A program made the position numbers and the translations under genes. This document shows positions 26,766-40,990 of a stretch of 64,000 bases of DNA, in pieces; within the stretch, counting starts at the first letter, position 1; each line of letters begins with the position of its first letter. The DNA is from Chrysomallon squamiferum (lineage: Eukaryota; Mollusca; Gastropoda; Neomphalida; Peltospiridae). The notes beneath the pieces are model-generated. The model was not told the DNA's origin, made no database searches, and saw nothing but the letters and a program-made list of their open reading frames with translations. Location of the stretch: NCBI GenBank assembly GCA_012295275.1, contig CM022677.1, forward strand, positions 2,794,133 through 2,858,132. Reading direction: 5' to 3'.

Positions 26766-26990
26766 CATACATATATATATACACACATATATGAACACAT
26801 GTGCATGTTGGAATAGTCTGATGTGTATATATGTAGTTAACACACAGATAAACACACATTCTGATATACATATATATATGTGTACACAGTGGAATACACA
26901 CACACATACACACACATGATACAGTAAATACAGAACACAAACAGTGGAATAAGATACATAACAGAATATCCTCCCATATACAGATACATT
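26766..26990. other. CA/TA-rich transition into the 46-bp satellite
   Basis: Imperfect TATATA and ACACAC, with isolated GGAATAGTCTGAT pieces of the 46-bp unit already present at about 26810. Confidence 0.6.
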
Positions 26991-29900
26991 AAACAGTAAA
27001 TAGTGGAATAGTAAACAGTGGAATAGTACTAATGGAATAGTCTGATACAGCTACATACAGAACACATATAGTAAACAGTGGAATAGTCTGATACAGCTAC
27101 ATACAGAACACATATAGTAAACAGTGGAATAGTCTGATACAGCTACATACAGAACACATATAGTAAATAGTGGAATAGTCTGATACAGCTACATACAGAA
27201 CACATATAGTAAATAGTGGAATAGTCTGATACAGAACATACAGAACACATATAGTAAATAGTGGAATAGTCTGATACAATAGTAAACATACAGAACACAT
27301 ATAGTAAACAGTGGAATAGTCTGATACAGAACACATACAGAACACATATAGTAAATAGTGGAATAGTCTGATACACTACATACAGAAACACAGTAAATAG
27401 TGGAATAGTCTGATACATACAGAACACATACAGTAAATAGTGGAATAGTCTGATACAGCTACATACAGAACACATATAGTAAACAGTGGAATAGTCTGAT
27501 ACAGCTACATACAGAACACATATAGTAAATAGTGGAATAGTCTGATACAGCTACATACAGAACACATATAGTAAATAGTGGAATAGTCTGATACAACTAC
27601 ATACACACACAGTAAAAGTGGAATAGTCTGATACAGCTACATACAGAACACATATAGTAAATAGTGGAATAGTCTGATACAGCTACATACAGAAACATAT
27701 AGTAAAATGGAATAGTGGAATAGTCTGATACAACTACATACAGAACACATATAGTAAATAGTGGAATAGTCTGATACAGCTACATACAGAACACATATAG
27801 TAAACAGTGGAATAGTCTGATACAGCTACATACAGAACACATATAGTAAATAGTGGAATAGTCTGATACAGCTACATACAGAACACATATAGTAAACAGT
27901 GGAATAGTCTGATGATACTACATACAGAACACATAGTAAACAGTGGAATAGAACACATACATACAGAAAACAGTGGTAAACAGTGGAATAGTCTGATACA
28001 GCTACATACAGAACACATAGTAAACAGTGGAATAGTCTGATACAGCTACATACAGAACACATATAGTAAACAGTGGAATAGTCTGATACAGCTACATACA
28101 GAACACATATAGTAAATAGTGGAATAGTCTGATACAGCTACATACAGAACACATATAGTAAACAGTGGAATAGTCTGATACAACTACATACAGAACACAT
28201 ATAGTAAACAGTGGAATAGTCTGATACAGCTACATACAGAACACATATAGTAAATAGTGGAATAGTCTGATACAGCTACATACAGAACACATATAGTAAA
28301 CAGTGGAATAGTCTGATACAGCTACATACAGAACACATATAGTAAATAGTGGAATAGTCTGATACAGCTACATACAGAACACATATAGTAAACAGTGGAA
28401 TAGTCTGATACAACTACATACAGAAACATATAGTAAATAGTGGAATAGTCTGATACAGAACACAGTAAACAGTGGAATAGTCTGATACAGCTACATACAG
28501 AACACATATAGTAAACAGTGGAATAGTCTGATACAGCTACATACAGAACACATATAGTAAACAGTGGAATAGTGGAATAGTCTGAAACAGTGGAATAGTC
28601 TGATACAGCTACATACAGAACACATATAGTAAATAGTGGAATAGTCTGATACAGCTACATACAGAACACATATAGTAAATAGTGGAATAGTCTGATACAG
28701 CTACATACAGAACACATATAGTAAATAGTGGAATAGTCTGATACAGCTACATACAGAACACATATAGTAAATAGTGGAATAGTCTGATACAGCTACATAC
28801 AGAACACATATAGTAAATAGTGGAATAGTCTGATACAGCTACATACAGAACACAGTAAATAGTGGAATAGTCTGATACAGCTACATACAGAACACATATA
28901 GTAAACAGTGGAATAGTCTGATACAGCTACATACAGAACACATATAGTAAACAGTGGAATAGTCTGATACAGCTACATACAGAACACATATAGTAAATAG
29001 TGGAATAGTCTGATACAGCTACATACAGAACACAGTAAATAGTGGAATAGTCTGATACACTACATACAGAACACATATAGTAAATAGTGGAATAGTCTGA
29101 TACAGCTACATACAGAACACAGTAAATGGAATAGTAAAGTAAAGTGGAATAGTCTGATACAGCTACATACAGAACACATATAGTAAATAGTGGAATAGTC
29201 TGATACAGCTACATACAGAACACATATAGTAAACAGTGGAATAGTCTGATACAGCTACATACAGAACACAGTAAATAGTGGAATAGTCTGATACAGCTAC
29301 ATACAGAACACAGTAAATAGTGGAATAGTAAATAGTGGAATAGTCTGATACAGACTACATACAGAACACATATAGTAAATAGTGGAATAGTCTGATACAG
29401 CTACATACAGAACACATATAGTAAACAGTGGAATAGTCTGATACAGCTACATACAGAACACATATAGTAAACAGTGGAATAGTCTGATACAGCTACATAC
29501 AGAACACATATAGTAAACAGTGGAATAGTCTGATACAGCTACATACAGAACACATATAGTAAACAGTGGAATAGTCTGATACAGCTACATACAGAACACA
29601 TATAGTAAATAGTGGAATAGTCTGATACAGCTACATACAGAACACATATAGTAAATAGTGGAATAGTCTGATACAGCTACATACAGAACACATATAGTAA
29701 ATAGTGGAATAGTCTGATACAGCTACATACAGAACACATATAGTAAATAGTGGAATAGTCTGATACAGCTACATACAGAACACATATAGTAAACAGTGGA
29801 ATAGTCTGATACAGCTACATACAGAACACATATAGTAAATAGTGGAATAGTCTGATACAGCTACATACAGAACACATATAGTAAATAGTGGAATAGTCTG

Positions 29901-32900
29901 ATACAGCTACATACAGAACACATATAGTAAATAGTGGAATAGTCTGATACAGCTACATACAGAACACATATAGTAAATAGTGGAATAGTCTGATACAACT
30001 ACATACAGAACACACATATAGTATAGTAAACAGTGGAATAGTCTGATACAACACTAGTGGAATAGTCTGATATAGCTACAGTCACAGAACACACATATAG
30101 TAAACAGTGGAATAGTCTGATACAGTAAACAGTGGAATAGTCTGATACAGCTACATACAGAACACATATAGTAAATAGTGGAATAGTCTGATACAGCTAC
30201 ATACAGAACACATATAGTAAATAGTGGAATAGTCTGATACAGCTACATACAGAACACATATAGTAAACAGTGGAATAGTCTGATACAGCTACATACAGAA
30301 CACATATAGTAAATAGTGGAATAGTCTGATACAGCTACATACAGAACACATATAGTAAATAGTGGAATAGTCTGATACAGCTACATACAGAACACATATA
30401 GTAAATAGTGGAATAGTCTGATACAGCTACATACAGAACACATATAGTAAATAGTGGAATAGTCTGATACAGCTACATACAGAACACATATAGTAAATAG
30501 TGGAATAGTCTGATACAGCTACATACATAAACACACAAATAGTAAAAGTGGAATAGTCTGATACAGCTACATACAGAACACATATAGTAAACAGTGGAAT
30601 AGTCTGATACAGCTACATACAGAACACATATAGTAAACAGTGGAATAGTCTGATACAGCTACATACAGAACACATATAGTAAAATGGAATAGTGGAATAG
30701 TCTGATACAGCAGTGGAACATACAGCTACATACACACATATAGTAAATAGTGGAATAGTCTGATACAGCTACATACAGAACACATATAGTAAATAGTGGA
30801 ATAGTCTGATACAGCTACATACAGAACACATATAGTAAACAGTGGAATAGTCTGATACAGCTACATACAGAACACATATAGTAAACAGTGGAATAGTCTG
30901 ATACAGCTACATACAGAACACAGTAAATAGTGGAATAGTCTGATACAGCTACATACAGAACACATATAGTAAATAGTGGAATAGTCTGATACAGCTACAT
31001 ACAGAACACATATAGTAAATAGTGGAATAGTCTGATACAGCTACATACAGAACACATATAGTAAATAGTGGAATAGTCTGATACAGCTACATACAGAACA
31101 CATATAGTAAATAGTGGAATAGTCTGATACAGCTACATACAGAACACATATAGTAAATAGTGGAATAGTCTGATACTACATACAGCTACATACAGAACAC
31201 ATATAGTAAATAGTAAAGTGGAATAGTCTGATACAGCTACATACAGAACACATATAGTAAATAGTGGAATAGTCTGATACAGCTACATACAGAACACAGT
31301 AAACAGTGGAATAGTCTGATGGACAGAAGTCTATAGAGTGGAATAGTCTGATACAGCTACATACAGAACACATATAGTAAACATATAGTAAATAGTGGAA
31401 TAGTGGAATAGTCTGCTACTACATACAGAACACATATAGTAAATAGTGGAATAGTCTGATACAGCTACATACAGAACACATATAGTAAATAGTGGAATAG
31501 TCTGATACAACTACATACAGAACACATATAGTAAATAGTGGAATAGTCTGATACAGCTACATACAGAACACAGTAAATAGTGGAATAGTCTGATACAGCT
31601 ACATACAGAACACATATAGTAAACAGTGGAATAGTCTGATACAGCTACATACAGAACACATATAGTAAACAGTGGAATAGTCTGATACAGCTACATACAG
31701 AACACATATAGTAAACAGTGGAATAGTCTGATACAGCTACATACAGAACACATATAGTAAATAGTGGAATAGTCTGATACAGCTACATACAGAACACATA
31801 TAGTAAACAGTGGAATAGTCTGATACAACTACATACAGAACACAGTAAATAGTGGAATAGTGGAATAGTCTGATACAGTAAATAGTGGAATAGTCACATA
31901 CAGTAAATAGTAAGTGGAATAGTCTGATACAGCTACATACAGAACACATATAGTAAATAGTGGAATAGTCTGATACAGCTACATACAGAACACATATAGT
32001 AAATAGTGGAATAGTCTGATACAGCTACATACAGAACACATATAGTAAACAGTGGAATAGTCTGATACAGCTACATACAGAACACATATAGTAAATAGTG
32101 GAATAGTCTGATACAGCTACATACAGAACACATATAGTAAATAGTGGAATAGTCTGATACAGCTACATACAGAACACATATAGTAAATAGTGGAATAGTC
32201 TGATACAACTACATACAGAACACATATAGTAAACAGTGGAATAGTCTGATACAGCTACATACAGAACACATATACAGAAAAATAGTGGAATAGTCTGATA
32301 CAGCTACATACAGAACACATATAGTAAATAGTGGAATAGTCTGATACAGCTACATACAGAACACATATAGTAAATAGTGGAATAGTCTGATACAGCTACA
32401 TACAGAACACATATAGTAAATAGTGGAATAGTCTGATACAACTACATACAGAACACATATAGTAAACAGTGGAATAGTCTGATACAGCTACATACAGAAA
32501 CACATAGTAAACAGTGGAATAGTCTGATACAGCTACATACAGAACACATATAGTAAACAGTGGAATAGTCTGATACAGCTACATACAGAACACATATAGT
32601 AAACAGTGGAATAGTCTGATACAGCTACATACAGAACACATATAGTAAACAGTGGAATAGTCTGATACAGCTACATACAGAACACATATAGTAAATAGTG
32701 GAATAGTCTGGAATAGTCTGATGGAATAGTCTGATACACATACAGAACACATATAGTAAAATGGAATGGAATAGTCTGACATACAGCTAAACATACAGAA
32801 CACAGAACACAGTAAATAGTGGAATAGTCTGATACAGAACACATATAGTAAATACACAAACATACAGAACACATATAGTAAACAGTGGAATAGTCTGATA

Positions 32901-35900
32901 CAGCTACATACAGAACACATATAGTAAACAGTGGAATAGTCTGATAGTAAACAGTGGAATAGTCTGATACAGCTACATACAGAACACATATAGTAAACAG
33001 TGGAATAGTCTGATACAGCTACATACAGAACACAGTAAATAGTGGAATAGTCTGATACAGCTACATACAGAACACATATAGTAAATAGTGGAATAGTCTG
33101 ATACAGCTACATACAGAACACATATAGTAAACAGTGGAATAGTCTGATACAGCTACATACAGAACACATATAGTAAATAGTGGAATAGTCTGATACAGCT
33201 ACATACAGAACACATATAGTAAATAGTGGAATAGTCTGATACAGCTACATACAGAACACATATAGTAAACAGTGGAATAGTCTGATACAGCTACATACAG
33301 AACACATATAGTAAACAGTGGAATAGTCTGATACAGCTACATACAGTGGAATACACATATACAGAACACAGTAAATAGTGGAATAGTCTGATACAGCTAC
33401 ATACAGAACACATATAGTAAACAGTGGAATAGTCTGATACAACTACATACAGAACACATATAGTAAACAGTGGAATAGTCTGATACAGCTACATACAGAA
33501 CACATATAGTAAACAGTGGAATAGTCTGATACAGCTACATACAGAACACATATAGTAAATAGTGGAATAGTCTGATACAGCTACATACAGAACACATATA
33601 CAGTGGAATAGTCTGATACACTACATACAGAACACATATAGTAAATAGTGGAATAGTCTGATACAACTACATACAGAACACATATAGTAAATAGTGGAAT
33701 AGTCTGATACAGCTACATACAGAACACATATAGTAAATAGTGGAATAGTCTGATACAGCTACATACAGAACACATATAGTAAATAGTGGAATAGTCTGAT
33801 ACAGCTACATACAGAACACATATAGTAAAAGTGGAATAGTGGAATAGTCTGATACAGCTACATACAGAACACATATAGTAAACAGTGGAATAGTCTGATA
33901 CAACTACATACAGAACACATATAGTAAATAGTGGAATAGTCTGATACAGCTACATACAGAACACATATAGTAAATAGTGGAATAGTCTGATACAGCTACA
34001 TACAGAACACATATAGTAAACAGTGGAATAGTCTGATACAGCTACATACAGAACACATATAGTAAATAGTGGAATAGTCTGATACAGCTACATACAGAAC
34101 ACAGTAAATAGTGGAATAGTCTGATACAGCTACATACAGAACACATATAGTAAACAGTGGAATAGTCTGATACAGCTACATACAGAACACATATAGTAAA
34201 TAGTGGAATAGTCTGATACAGCTACATACAGAACACATATAGTAAATAGTGGAATAGTCTGATACAGCTACATACAGAACACATATAGTAAATAGTGGAA
34301 TAGTCTGATACAGCTACATACAGAACACATATAGTAAACAGTGGAATAGTCTGATACAGAATAGCTACATCAGAACACAGTAGTGGAATAGTCAGAACAC
34401 TACATACAGAACACATATAGTAAACAGTGGAATAGTCTGATACAGCTACATACAGAACACATATAGTAAACAGTGGAATAGTCTGATACAGCTACATACA
34501 GAACACATATAAATAGTAAATAGTGGATATAGTAAATAGGAATAGTGATAATAGTCTGATACACTACATACAGAACACATATAGTAAATAGTGGAATAGT
34601 CTGATACAGCTACATACAGAACACATATAGTAAACAGTGGAATAGTCTGATACTGAGCTACATACAGAACACATATAGTAAATAGTGGAATAGTCTGATA
34701 CAACTACATACAGAACACATATAGTAAACAGTGGAATAGTCTGATACAGCTACATACAGAACACATATAGTAAATAGTGGAATAGTCTGATACAGCTACA
34801 TACAGAACACATATAGTAAACAGTGGAATAGTCTGATACAGCTACATACAGAACACATATAGTAAATAGTGGAATAGTCTGATACAGCTACATACAGAAC
34901 ACATATAGTAAACAGTGGAATAGTCTGATACAACTACATACAGAACACATATAGTAAATAGTGGAATAGTCTGATACAACTACATACAGAACACATATAG
35001 TAAACAGTGGAATAGTCTGATACAGCTACATACAGAACACATATAGTAAATAGTGGAATAGTCTGATACAGCTACATACAGAACACATATAGTAAATAGT
35101 GGAATAGTCTGATACAACTACATACAGAACACATATAGTAAATAGTGGAATAGTCTGATACAGCTACATACAGAACACATATAGTAAATAGTGGAATAGT
35201 CTGATACAGCTACATACAGAACACATATAGTAAATAGTGGAATAGTCTGATACAGCTACATACAGAACACATATAGTAAATAGTGGAATAGTCTGATACA
35301 GCTACATACAGAACACATATAGTAAATAGTGGAATAGTCATACAGAACACATATAGTAAATAGTGGAATAGTCTGATACAGCTACATACAGAACACATAT
35401 AGTAAACAGTGGAATAGTCTGATAAATAGTGGAATAGTCTGATACAACTACATACAGAACACATATAGTAAAAATAGTGGAATAGTCTGATACAACTACA
35501 TACAGAACACATATAGTAAATAGTGGAATAGTCTGATACAGCTACATACAGAACACATATAGTAAATAGTGGAATAGTCTGATACAGCTACATACAGAAC
35601 ACATATAGTAAATAGTGGAATAGTCTGATACAACTACATACAGAACACATATAGTAAACAGTGGAATAGTCTGATACAGCTACATACAGAACACATATAG
35701 TAAATAGTGGAATAGTCTGATACAACTACATACAGAACACATATAGTAAATAGTGGAATAGTCTGATACAACTACATACAGAACACATATAGTAAATAGT
35801 GGAATAGTCTGATACAACTACATACAGAACACATATAGTAAACAGTGGAATAGTCTGATACAACTACATACAGAACACATATAGTAAATAGTGGAATAGT

Positions 35901-36385
35901 CTGATACAGCTACATACAGAACACATATAGTAAATAGTGGAATAGTCTGATACAGCTACATACAGAACACATATAGTAAATAGTGGAATAGTCTGATACA
36001 GCTACATACAGAACACATATAGTAAATAGTGGAATAGTCTGATACAGCTACATACAGAACACATATAGTAAATAGTGGAATAGTCTGATACAGCTACATA
36101 CAGAACACATATAGTAAATAGTGGAATAGTCTGATACACTACATACAGAACACATATAGTAAATAGTGGAATAGTCTGATACAGCTACATACAGAACACA
36201 TATAGTAAATAGTGGAATAGTCTGATACAACTACATACAGAACACATATAGTAAATAGTGGAATAGTCTGATACAACTACATACAGAACACATATAGTAA
36301 ATAGTGGAATAGTCTGATACAACTACATACAGAACACATATAGTAAATAGTGGAATAGTCTGATACAGCTACATACAGAACACAG
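26991..36385. repeat. 46-bp satellite, about 200 copies
   Basis: The monomer contains AGTGGAATAGTCTGATACAG, then CTACATACAGAACACATATA and GTAAAY. Two common variant sites are AAAC/AAAT before AGTGG, and CAGCTAC/CAACTAC. Most copies are full length and near-identical. A shorter form lacks ATATA after ACAC (ACACAGTAAA). Clusters of broken units occur at 27.2-28.0, 30.0-30.1, 30.7, 31.2-31.4, 31.85-31.93, 32.7-32.95 and 34.35-34.56 kb. The period is not a multiple of three and no coding role is evident. Confidence 0.99.
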
Positions 36386-36445
36386 AACAAAATTATATAA
36401 AATCAGATTTATTTACAGATTTTAACTTGTCCATTTGATGCAATT

Positions 36446-37745
36446 TTATCCTAATTTTAAAAGATGTCCACCGGCATCCAAGAACTGAATGTGTGTTTTC
36501 TGCCCAGGGGTTAGCTGTGCCTTCAGTCTCACGAGTCTAGTTTCTCACCGGTTATACATTCTCTTTCTTGGTAGTGAGGAAGATCCAAAGCTTTTCTGTC
36601 TCAGTTTAACACGTGCTGATGTTTCTATTCCTTTTATCAATTCTGTAAATCTGTATATATTTGGATGGTGAAGTTGAATTGACCGGTTCATTCTGGAATG
36701 AAAACCCTCCAGGTTATTGGTTGTTCTGGGGCCAGTGGTCAGATGAGATCTGGAGTCATCGTCTACGCAGGTAGAAAGCACATAATCATTAACTGTCTCC
36801 GTCTGTATAACACCAGGTCCGTTTCCCAAGCAACCTGTATTTGAGCCGTTGGCAGAACAGAACAACAATACCTAGATCTTGGGTTCTCCTCCAAACTGCC
36901 TGTGTGTAGCGAAAAAAGCTTCCTTTCACCTCAGCTTGTGGAAATTCAGTCTCTCCTGCCTCGATTGCAGCCACTTCAAAGACAGTCTGAACTTCAACTG
37001 GAGAAAGAAATCAGTTTAATGATTGTACATGATTCTTCAACAAACTGAACAGTCCACTGTATGTTATCTTCTGTTTCTCGGGAAGAAGAGCAAACACAAG
37101 AGGATACATAGTAGTTCCGTCCATAGCATGGATGATATATAATTGTGTCCACAATGCTGGACAAGAAGAGAAAGTTCCGTCCATCGCGTGGATGATATAT
37201 AATTGTGTCCACAATGCTGGACAAGAATATAAAGTTCCGTCCATAAAAATGGATTCTGGAGCGTGTAGAGATACGATTTGCTCATCTGTTAAAATAAAAG
37301 TTAGCGTCTTCCGTCATTTGTCTTTTTCTGTGGTTCTTCTGTGTTAACATCTAATCTGTGTTAGGACAGGCATCAGAACTCGTCTCTGTCTGTACAATGC
37401 ACAACTCATACTGCGAAAGGGAGGCAAATGAGGAACAGTTTCTGATGCTTGCTTTGCAACCTCATCATTGTATATTTTCTGTATTTGTGTTGTTTATTCT
37501 CTTGCTCGCTTCTGTAGGCTGGTGATAAACTGAACAACATTCAGGTCACGTGGACGGTGGTTGTGTTCTGAATAAAATTGCTGACAGTGGTGCACTTCCC
37601 GGTACACGTTTCTGTCACGCATCTCCACTGAACACTTTCCCCTCTTGTGCGATTCTTTGTAAACAGAAATCCGTGCAGTGTCATTTGTGTTTACCTCTTT
37701 GTGACTGGACAAATTCTGACCTTCAAAGATCAGCCATGACTACAA
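36446..37745 (-). pseudogene. Mutator-like (MULE) transposase, degenerate
   Basis: Read on the minus strand, pieces appear in the order expected for animal MULE transposases. An N-terminal FLYWCH/WRKY-like zinc segment is seen as EFVQSQRGK, then QWRCVTETCTGKC and YSEHNHRPRD (about 37745-37490, mixed frames). The DDE core region is MDGTFSSCPALWTQLYIIHA followed by PLVFALLPEKQKITYSGL (37244-37011). Next come VAAIEAGETEFPQAEVKG and AVWRRTQDLG (36974-36850), then RTTNNLEGFHSRMNRSIQLH, HPNIYRFTELIKGIE and a C-terminal LTPGQKTHIQFLDAGGHLL after an in-frame TGA. At least four breaks are visible. A 60-base segment of the core is duplicated in tandem. No terminal inverted repeats were identified. Confidence 0.75.
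37120..37244 (-). repeat. 60-bp tandem duplication inside the MULE core
   Basis: The segment encoding MDGT(L/F)xSCPALWTQLYIIHA occurs twice back to back and MDGT a third time. The conserved motif of this transposase region normally occurs once. The copies differ by only a few bases. Confidence 0.9.
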
Positions 37746-37841
37746 AATTTGAATATGGTTTTTTTACAGGTACATGTAGTTAATATGTAAGAATTTTTAT
37801 ATTATATTCTGTGATTAGCCATGGTTTCAGTATATCATCAG

Positions 37842-38400
37842 TGAAATACAAGACATCAGTGAAATACAAGACATCAGTGAAATACAAGACATCAGTGAAA
37901 TACAAGACATCAGTGAAATACAAGACATCAGTGAAATACAAGACATCAGTGAAATACAAGACATCAGTGAAATACAAGACATCAGTGAAATACAAGATAT
38001 CAGTGAAATACAAGACATCAGTGAAATACAAGACAGTGAAATACAAGACATCAGTGAAATACAAGACAGTGAAATACAAGACATCAGTGAAATACAAGAC
38101 AGTGAAATACAAGACATCAGTGAAATACAAGACAAGACAGTGAAATACAAGACATCAAGTGAAATGAAAGACAGTGAAATACAAGACATCAGTGAAATAC
38201 AAGACATGAAATACAAGACAGTGAAATACAAGACATCAGTGAAATACAAGACATCAGTGAAATACAAGACATCAGTGAAATACAAGACATCAGTGAAATA
38301 CAAGACATCAGTGAAATACAAGACATCAGTGAAATACAAGATAGTGAAATACAAGACATCAGTGAAATACAAGACATCAGTGAAATACAAGATAGATAAT
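37842..38400. repeat. 18-bp tandem repeat with 15-bp variants
   Basis: The unit is ATCAGTGAAATACAAGAC; variants lack ATC or carry small deletions. Both common lengths are multiples of three, so frames stay open on both strands (SVKYKT on plus, CISLMS and TDVLYF on minus). No start context or flanking domain supports a protein. Confidence 0.97.
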
Positions 38401-38495
38401 AATCATTGATATTTAAACAATGTCTATATGAAGTGAAATACAAGATAGATAATAATCATTGATATTTAAACAATGTCTCTATGAAGTGAAATGTA
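38385..38495. repeat. ~55-bp direct duplication at the array edge
   Basis: ACAAGATAGATAATAATCAT, then TGATATTTAAACAATGTCT and ATGAAGTGAAAT occur twice in succession. The satellite edge was probably co-amplified. Confidence 0.9.
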
Positions 38496-38820
38496 CTGAA
38501 TAAGGATGTTGCTATGGAGAAGCCGATGAGCTAAACTTTAAAAACGAGGACTTCATAAAACACATTTTTTCTTCCGCTCAGCAGAATACAAGTAAGTTCT
38601 CCTAGCAGCGTGTGTGGAGTTGGTAGACACAACAACAACAACAACAACAACAACAAGCAGACTGGAGCAGAACCACTAAAGCAGTGAGGAGTGTACAGGT
38701 TACATTACATCACCCAGTAAACAGCTGTCTATCAAATAACATGTCTGTATTATGGGATATCTCTCTTTTGGCAGAGAATCACACATAAACAAATACACAT
38801 TTAAAAAACACGATTACATG
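38496..38820. other. Unique sequence with (ACA)n tract
   Basis: Moderate-complexity DNA with CAACAA repeats at 38628-38656 and a GTAAGT donor-like site at about 38591. No gene was assigned. Confidence 0.4.
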
Positions 38821-38821
38821 A

Positions 38822-38976
38822 ACACAAACAAACACACACACACGTACACACACAAACACACATACACGCAAACACACACACGAACACACACATATACACA
38901 CACATATACACACACAAACACACACACGAACACACACACAAACACACACACACACACGCACACACACACACAAACA

Positions 38977-39033
<57 letters not shown>

Positions 39034-39045
39034 ACACACACGCGT
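38822..39045. repeat. Imperfect (CA)n minisatellite
   Basis: CA runs interrupted by AAACACA, CATACA and CGCACA variants. Open frames of Thr/His or Val/Cys are artefacts. Confidence 0.95.
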
Positions 39046-40990
39046 ATCCTTTTGGTGTAGGCACCGACTGCGCACTGAAATATTTTTATTTCTTTATTTA
39101 ATTTCTTTCTCTCTTTATTATTGCTGTTACTGCTGTTGCTGTTGTCGACATCGTTAGCGTCATCTTGTCGTAGTTATTACTAATGTTACTTTTCTACTTC
39201 TCATTATTATCTAGCGCGTTTACGGTGTCTGTTCACCTACTTTGTTATTATTATTTTACTTACTTTATAATCAATGCTGCCGTCGTTGTACTTGTTAATG
39301 TTGTCCTTGTAGTGGTTGTTAATTTTTCTGTTATTGTTGTTGTAAATAAACCGTAAAAAGTCAGTTTTGAAATATGGGGGGAAATAACAGTAATCATTAT
39401 CATCATCACCATTATAAATTATAATGATAATGATGATCGTGAGGACGATAATAATAATAATAATAATAATCATAATAATAATAATAATAAAAACTCACAG
39501 ATATACACACACACGTTTTCATATTAATGTTCTTATTTCTTCTTGTGTCTTGTTTCTTCTTTTTCGTCATTTTTCTATTTCTTCGTATTACATTCTTAAA
39601 TTTTATATAAACATATACACAGATAGACACATATATAGACAACTTTTCTTATTATCATTCTTTATTGTATTGCTTCCTCTTGCTATATTTAAATAAATAA
39701 TTAATAAAAAATAGTATAATTGTCAAAATAATTATCCTTCTTGTGTTACTGGTGACAAATTTACAACGTACTTCCAGAAATGAGACATGAAACATGAACA
39801 CTAACTAAACAAAGAACAAACCACCGAAACGAGAGACGCTAAGGGTACATTAAACTACATGCTGGATCAGTTTGTTGAAAAGATTAACGAGAAAAAAATG
39901 TTTAAGTAGGTAGATCCATATAAAGATCTAAATATATTTAACATTATAGTACAGTACCGGTATTTTAGGACTGTTTTGTTTCATGCTAATTAAAAGTTAT
40001 CTGATAAGATGAAATTATTTCCTTTATTACTCCATTAATTACTTCATTTCTAATATTATTGTAATAAATGCTACGAAAAAAGCAGCTCGAAGCCTAAGGT
40101 TAATACGGTAGTGATTGGCGTCATCGCGAGTATGTACTGTTACAATATACATACATACATACACATATATATATATATACATATTGCAATTTAATTATTA
40201 TTGTTATCAGACTTTCTTTTTTGTCTCTCTCGTTTTGTCGTGTTCAAAATCATCAACGTCAGAATATTATCATTAAAATTATTATCTTCGTCATCAACAT
40301 AGTTAACAAGATTCAACGAGTACAGTTAAACAGACAAATTCAGACAAAGAAAAACAGACAAGTTATAGACATGAAAGAATAAACAGAGTTTTAGTTATTT
40401 AATATATAACACACCTAATCGTGTACAAATAATAAAAAAACACAAACATAAATGTTATTATAGCTACTGCAACTACCATTGCTATTATTTATGTTATTAA
40501 TGTTGCTACTACAATGTTAAGAACTAAAACTACTACTGCTACCACTACTGCTATTTCTATTTCCAGTATTGTAGATATAACTACTAATATTAGTTTTGTC
40601 AGTCTTAGAATAATTACATATGTATTGTTGATCAGGGAAACATAACTGAAGTAACTGCTTTCAGAATTTAATAGATGCATCAGAAATACACAACTTGTAT
40701 ATAACTGGCTCATGGTTATTAATAGCAATAATAATAGTGTTAGTACTAGTGGTGGTCCTAACAGTAATGGTAGTAGTATAGTAATACTAGTACTACTGAT
40801 AATTATAATCTATTTGTTCTTTTTACATTTTAGTGCATTAATTTTGTTGTTTGGGTTTTACTAATCAGTGATTTTTGTTAGCTTTTCTTTTGAAACTTTT
40901 AGGTTGAATTTTAGCATACAATTTAAAGAAATCATTAATTTCAAGAAAATGTACTTGAGTATTATAATGACATTTGAAGAAATCCAGTAT
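39046..40990. other. AT-rich non-coding stretch with trinucleotide tracts
   Basis: GTT/GTC-rich DNA at 39120-39350, (ATA)n at 39450-39490, TACA/TA runs at 40150-40180, and scattered TACTAC-type repeats at 40490-40800. No gene was recognised. Confidence 0.6.

Noticed and set aside
26991-36385. Regularly spaced repeats resembling a CRISPR array
   Set aside because: The 46-bp units are contiguous with no unique spacers, and the context is an animal genome.
37811-38409. Repetitive open frames (SVKYKT, CISLMS)
   Set aside because: Products of an 18/15-bp repeat whose period is a multiple of three; open on both strands.
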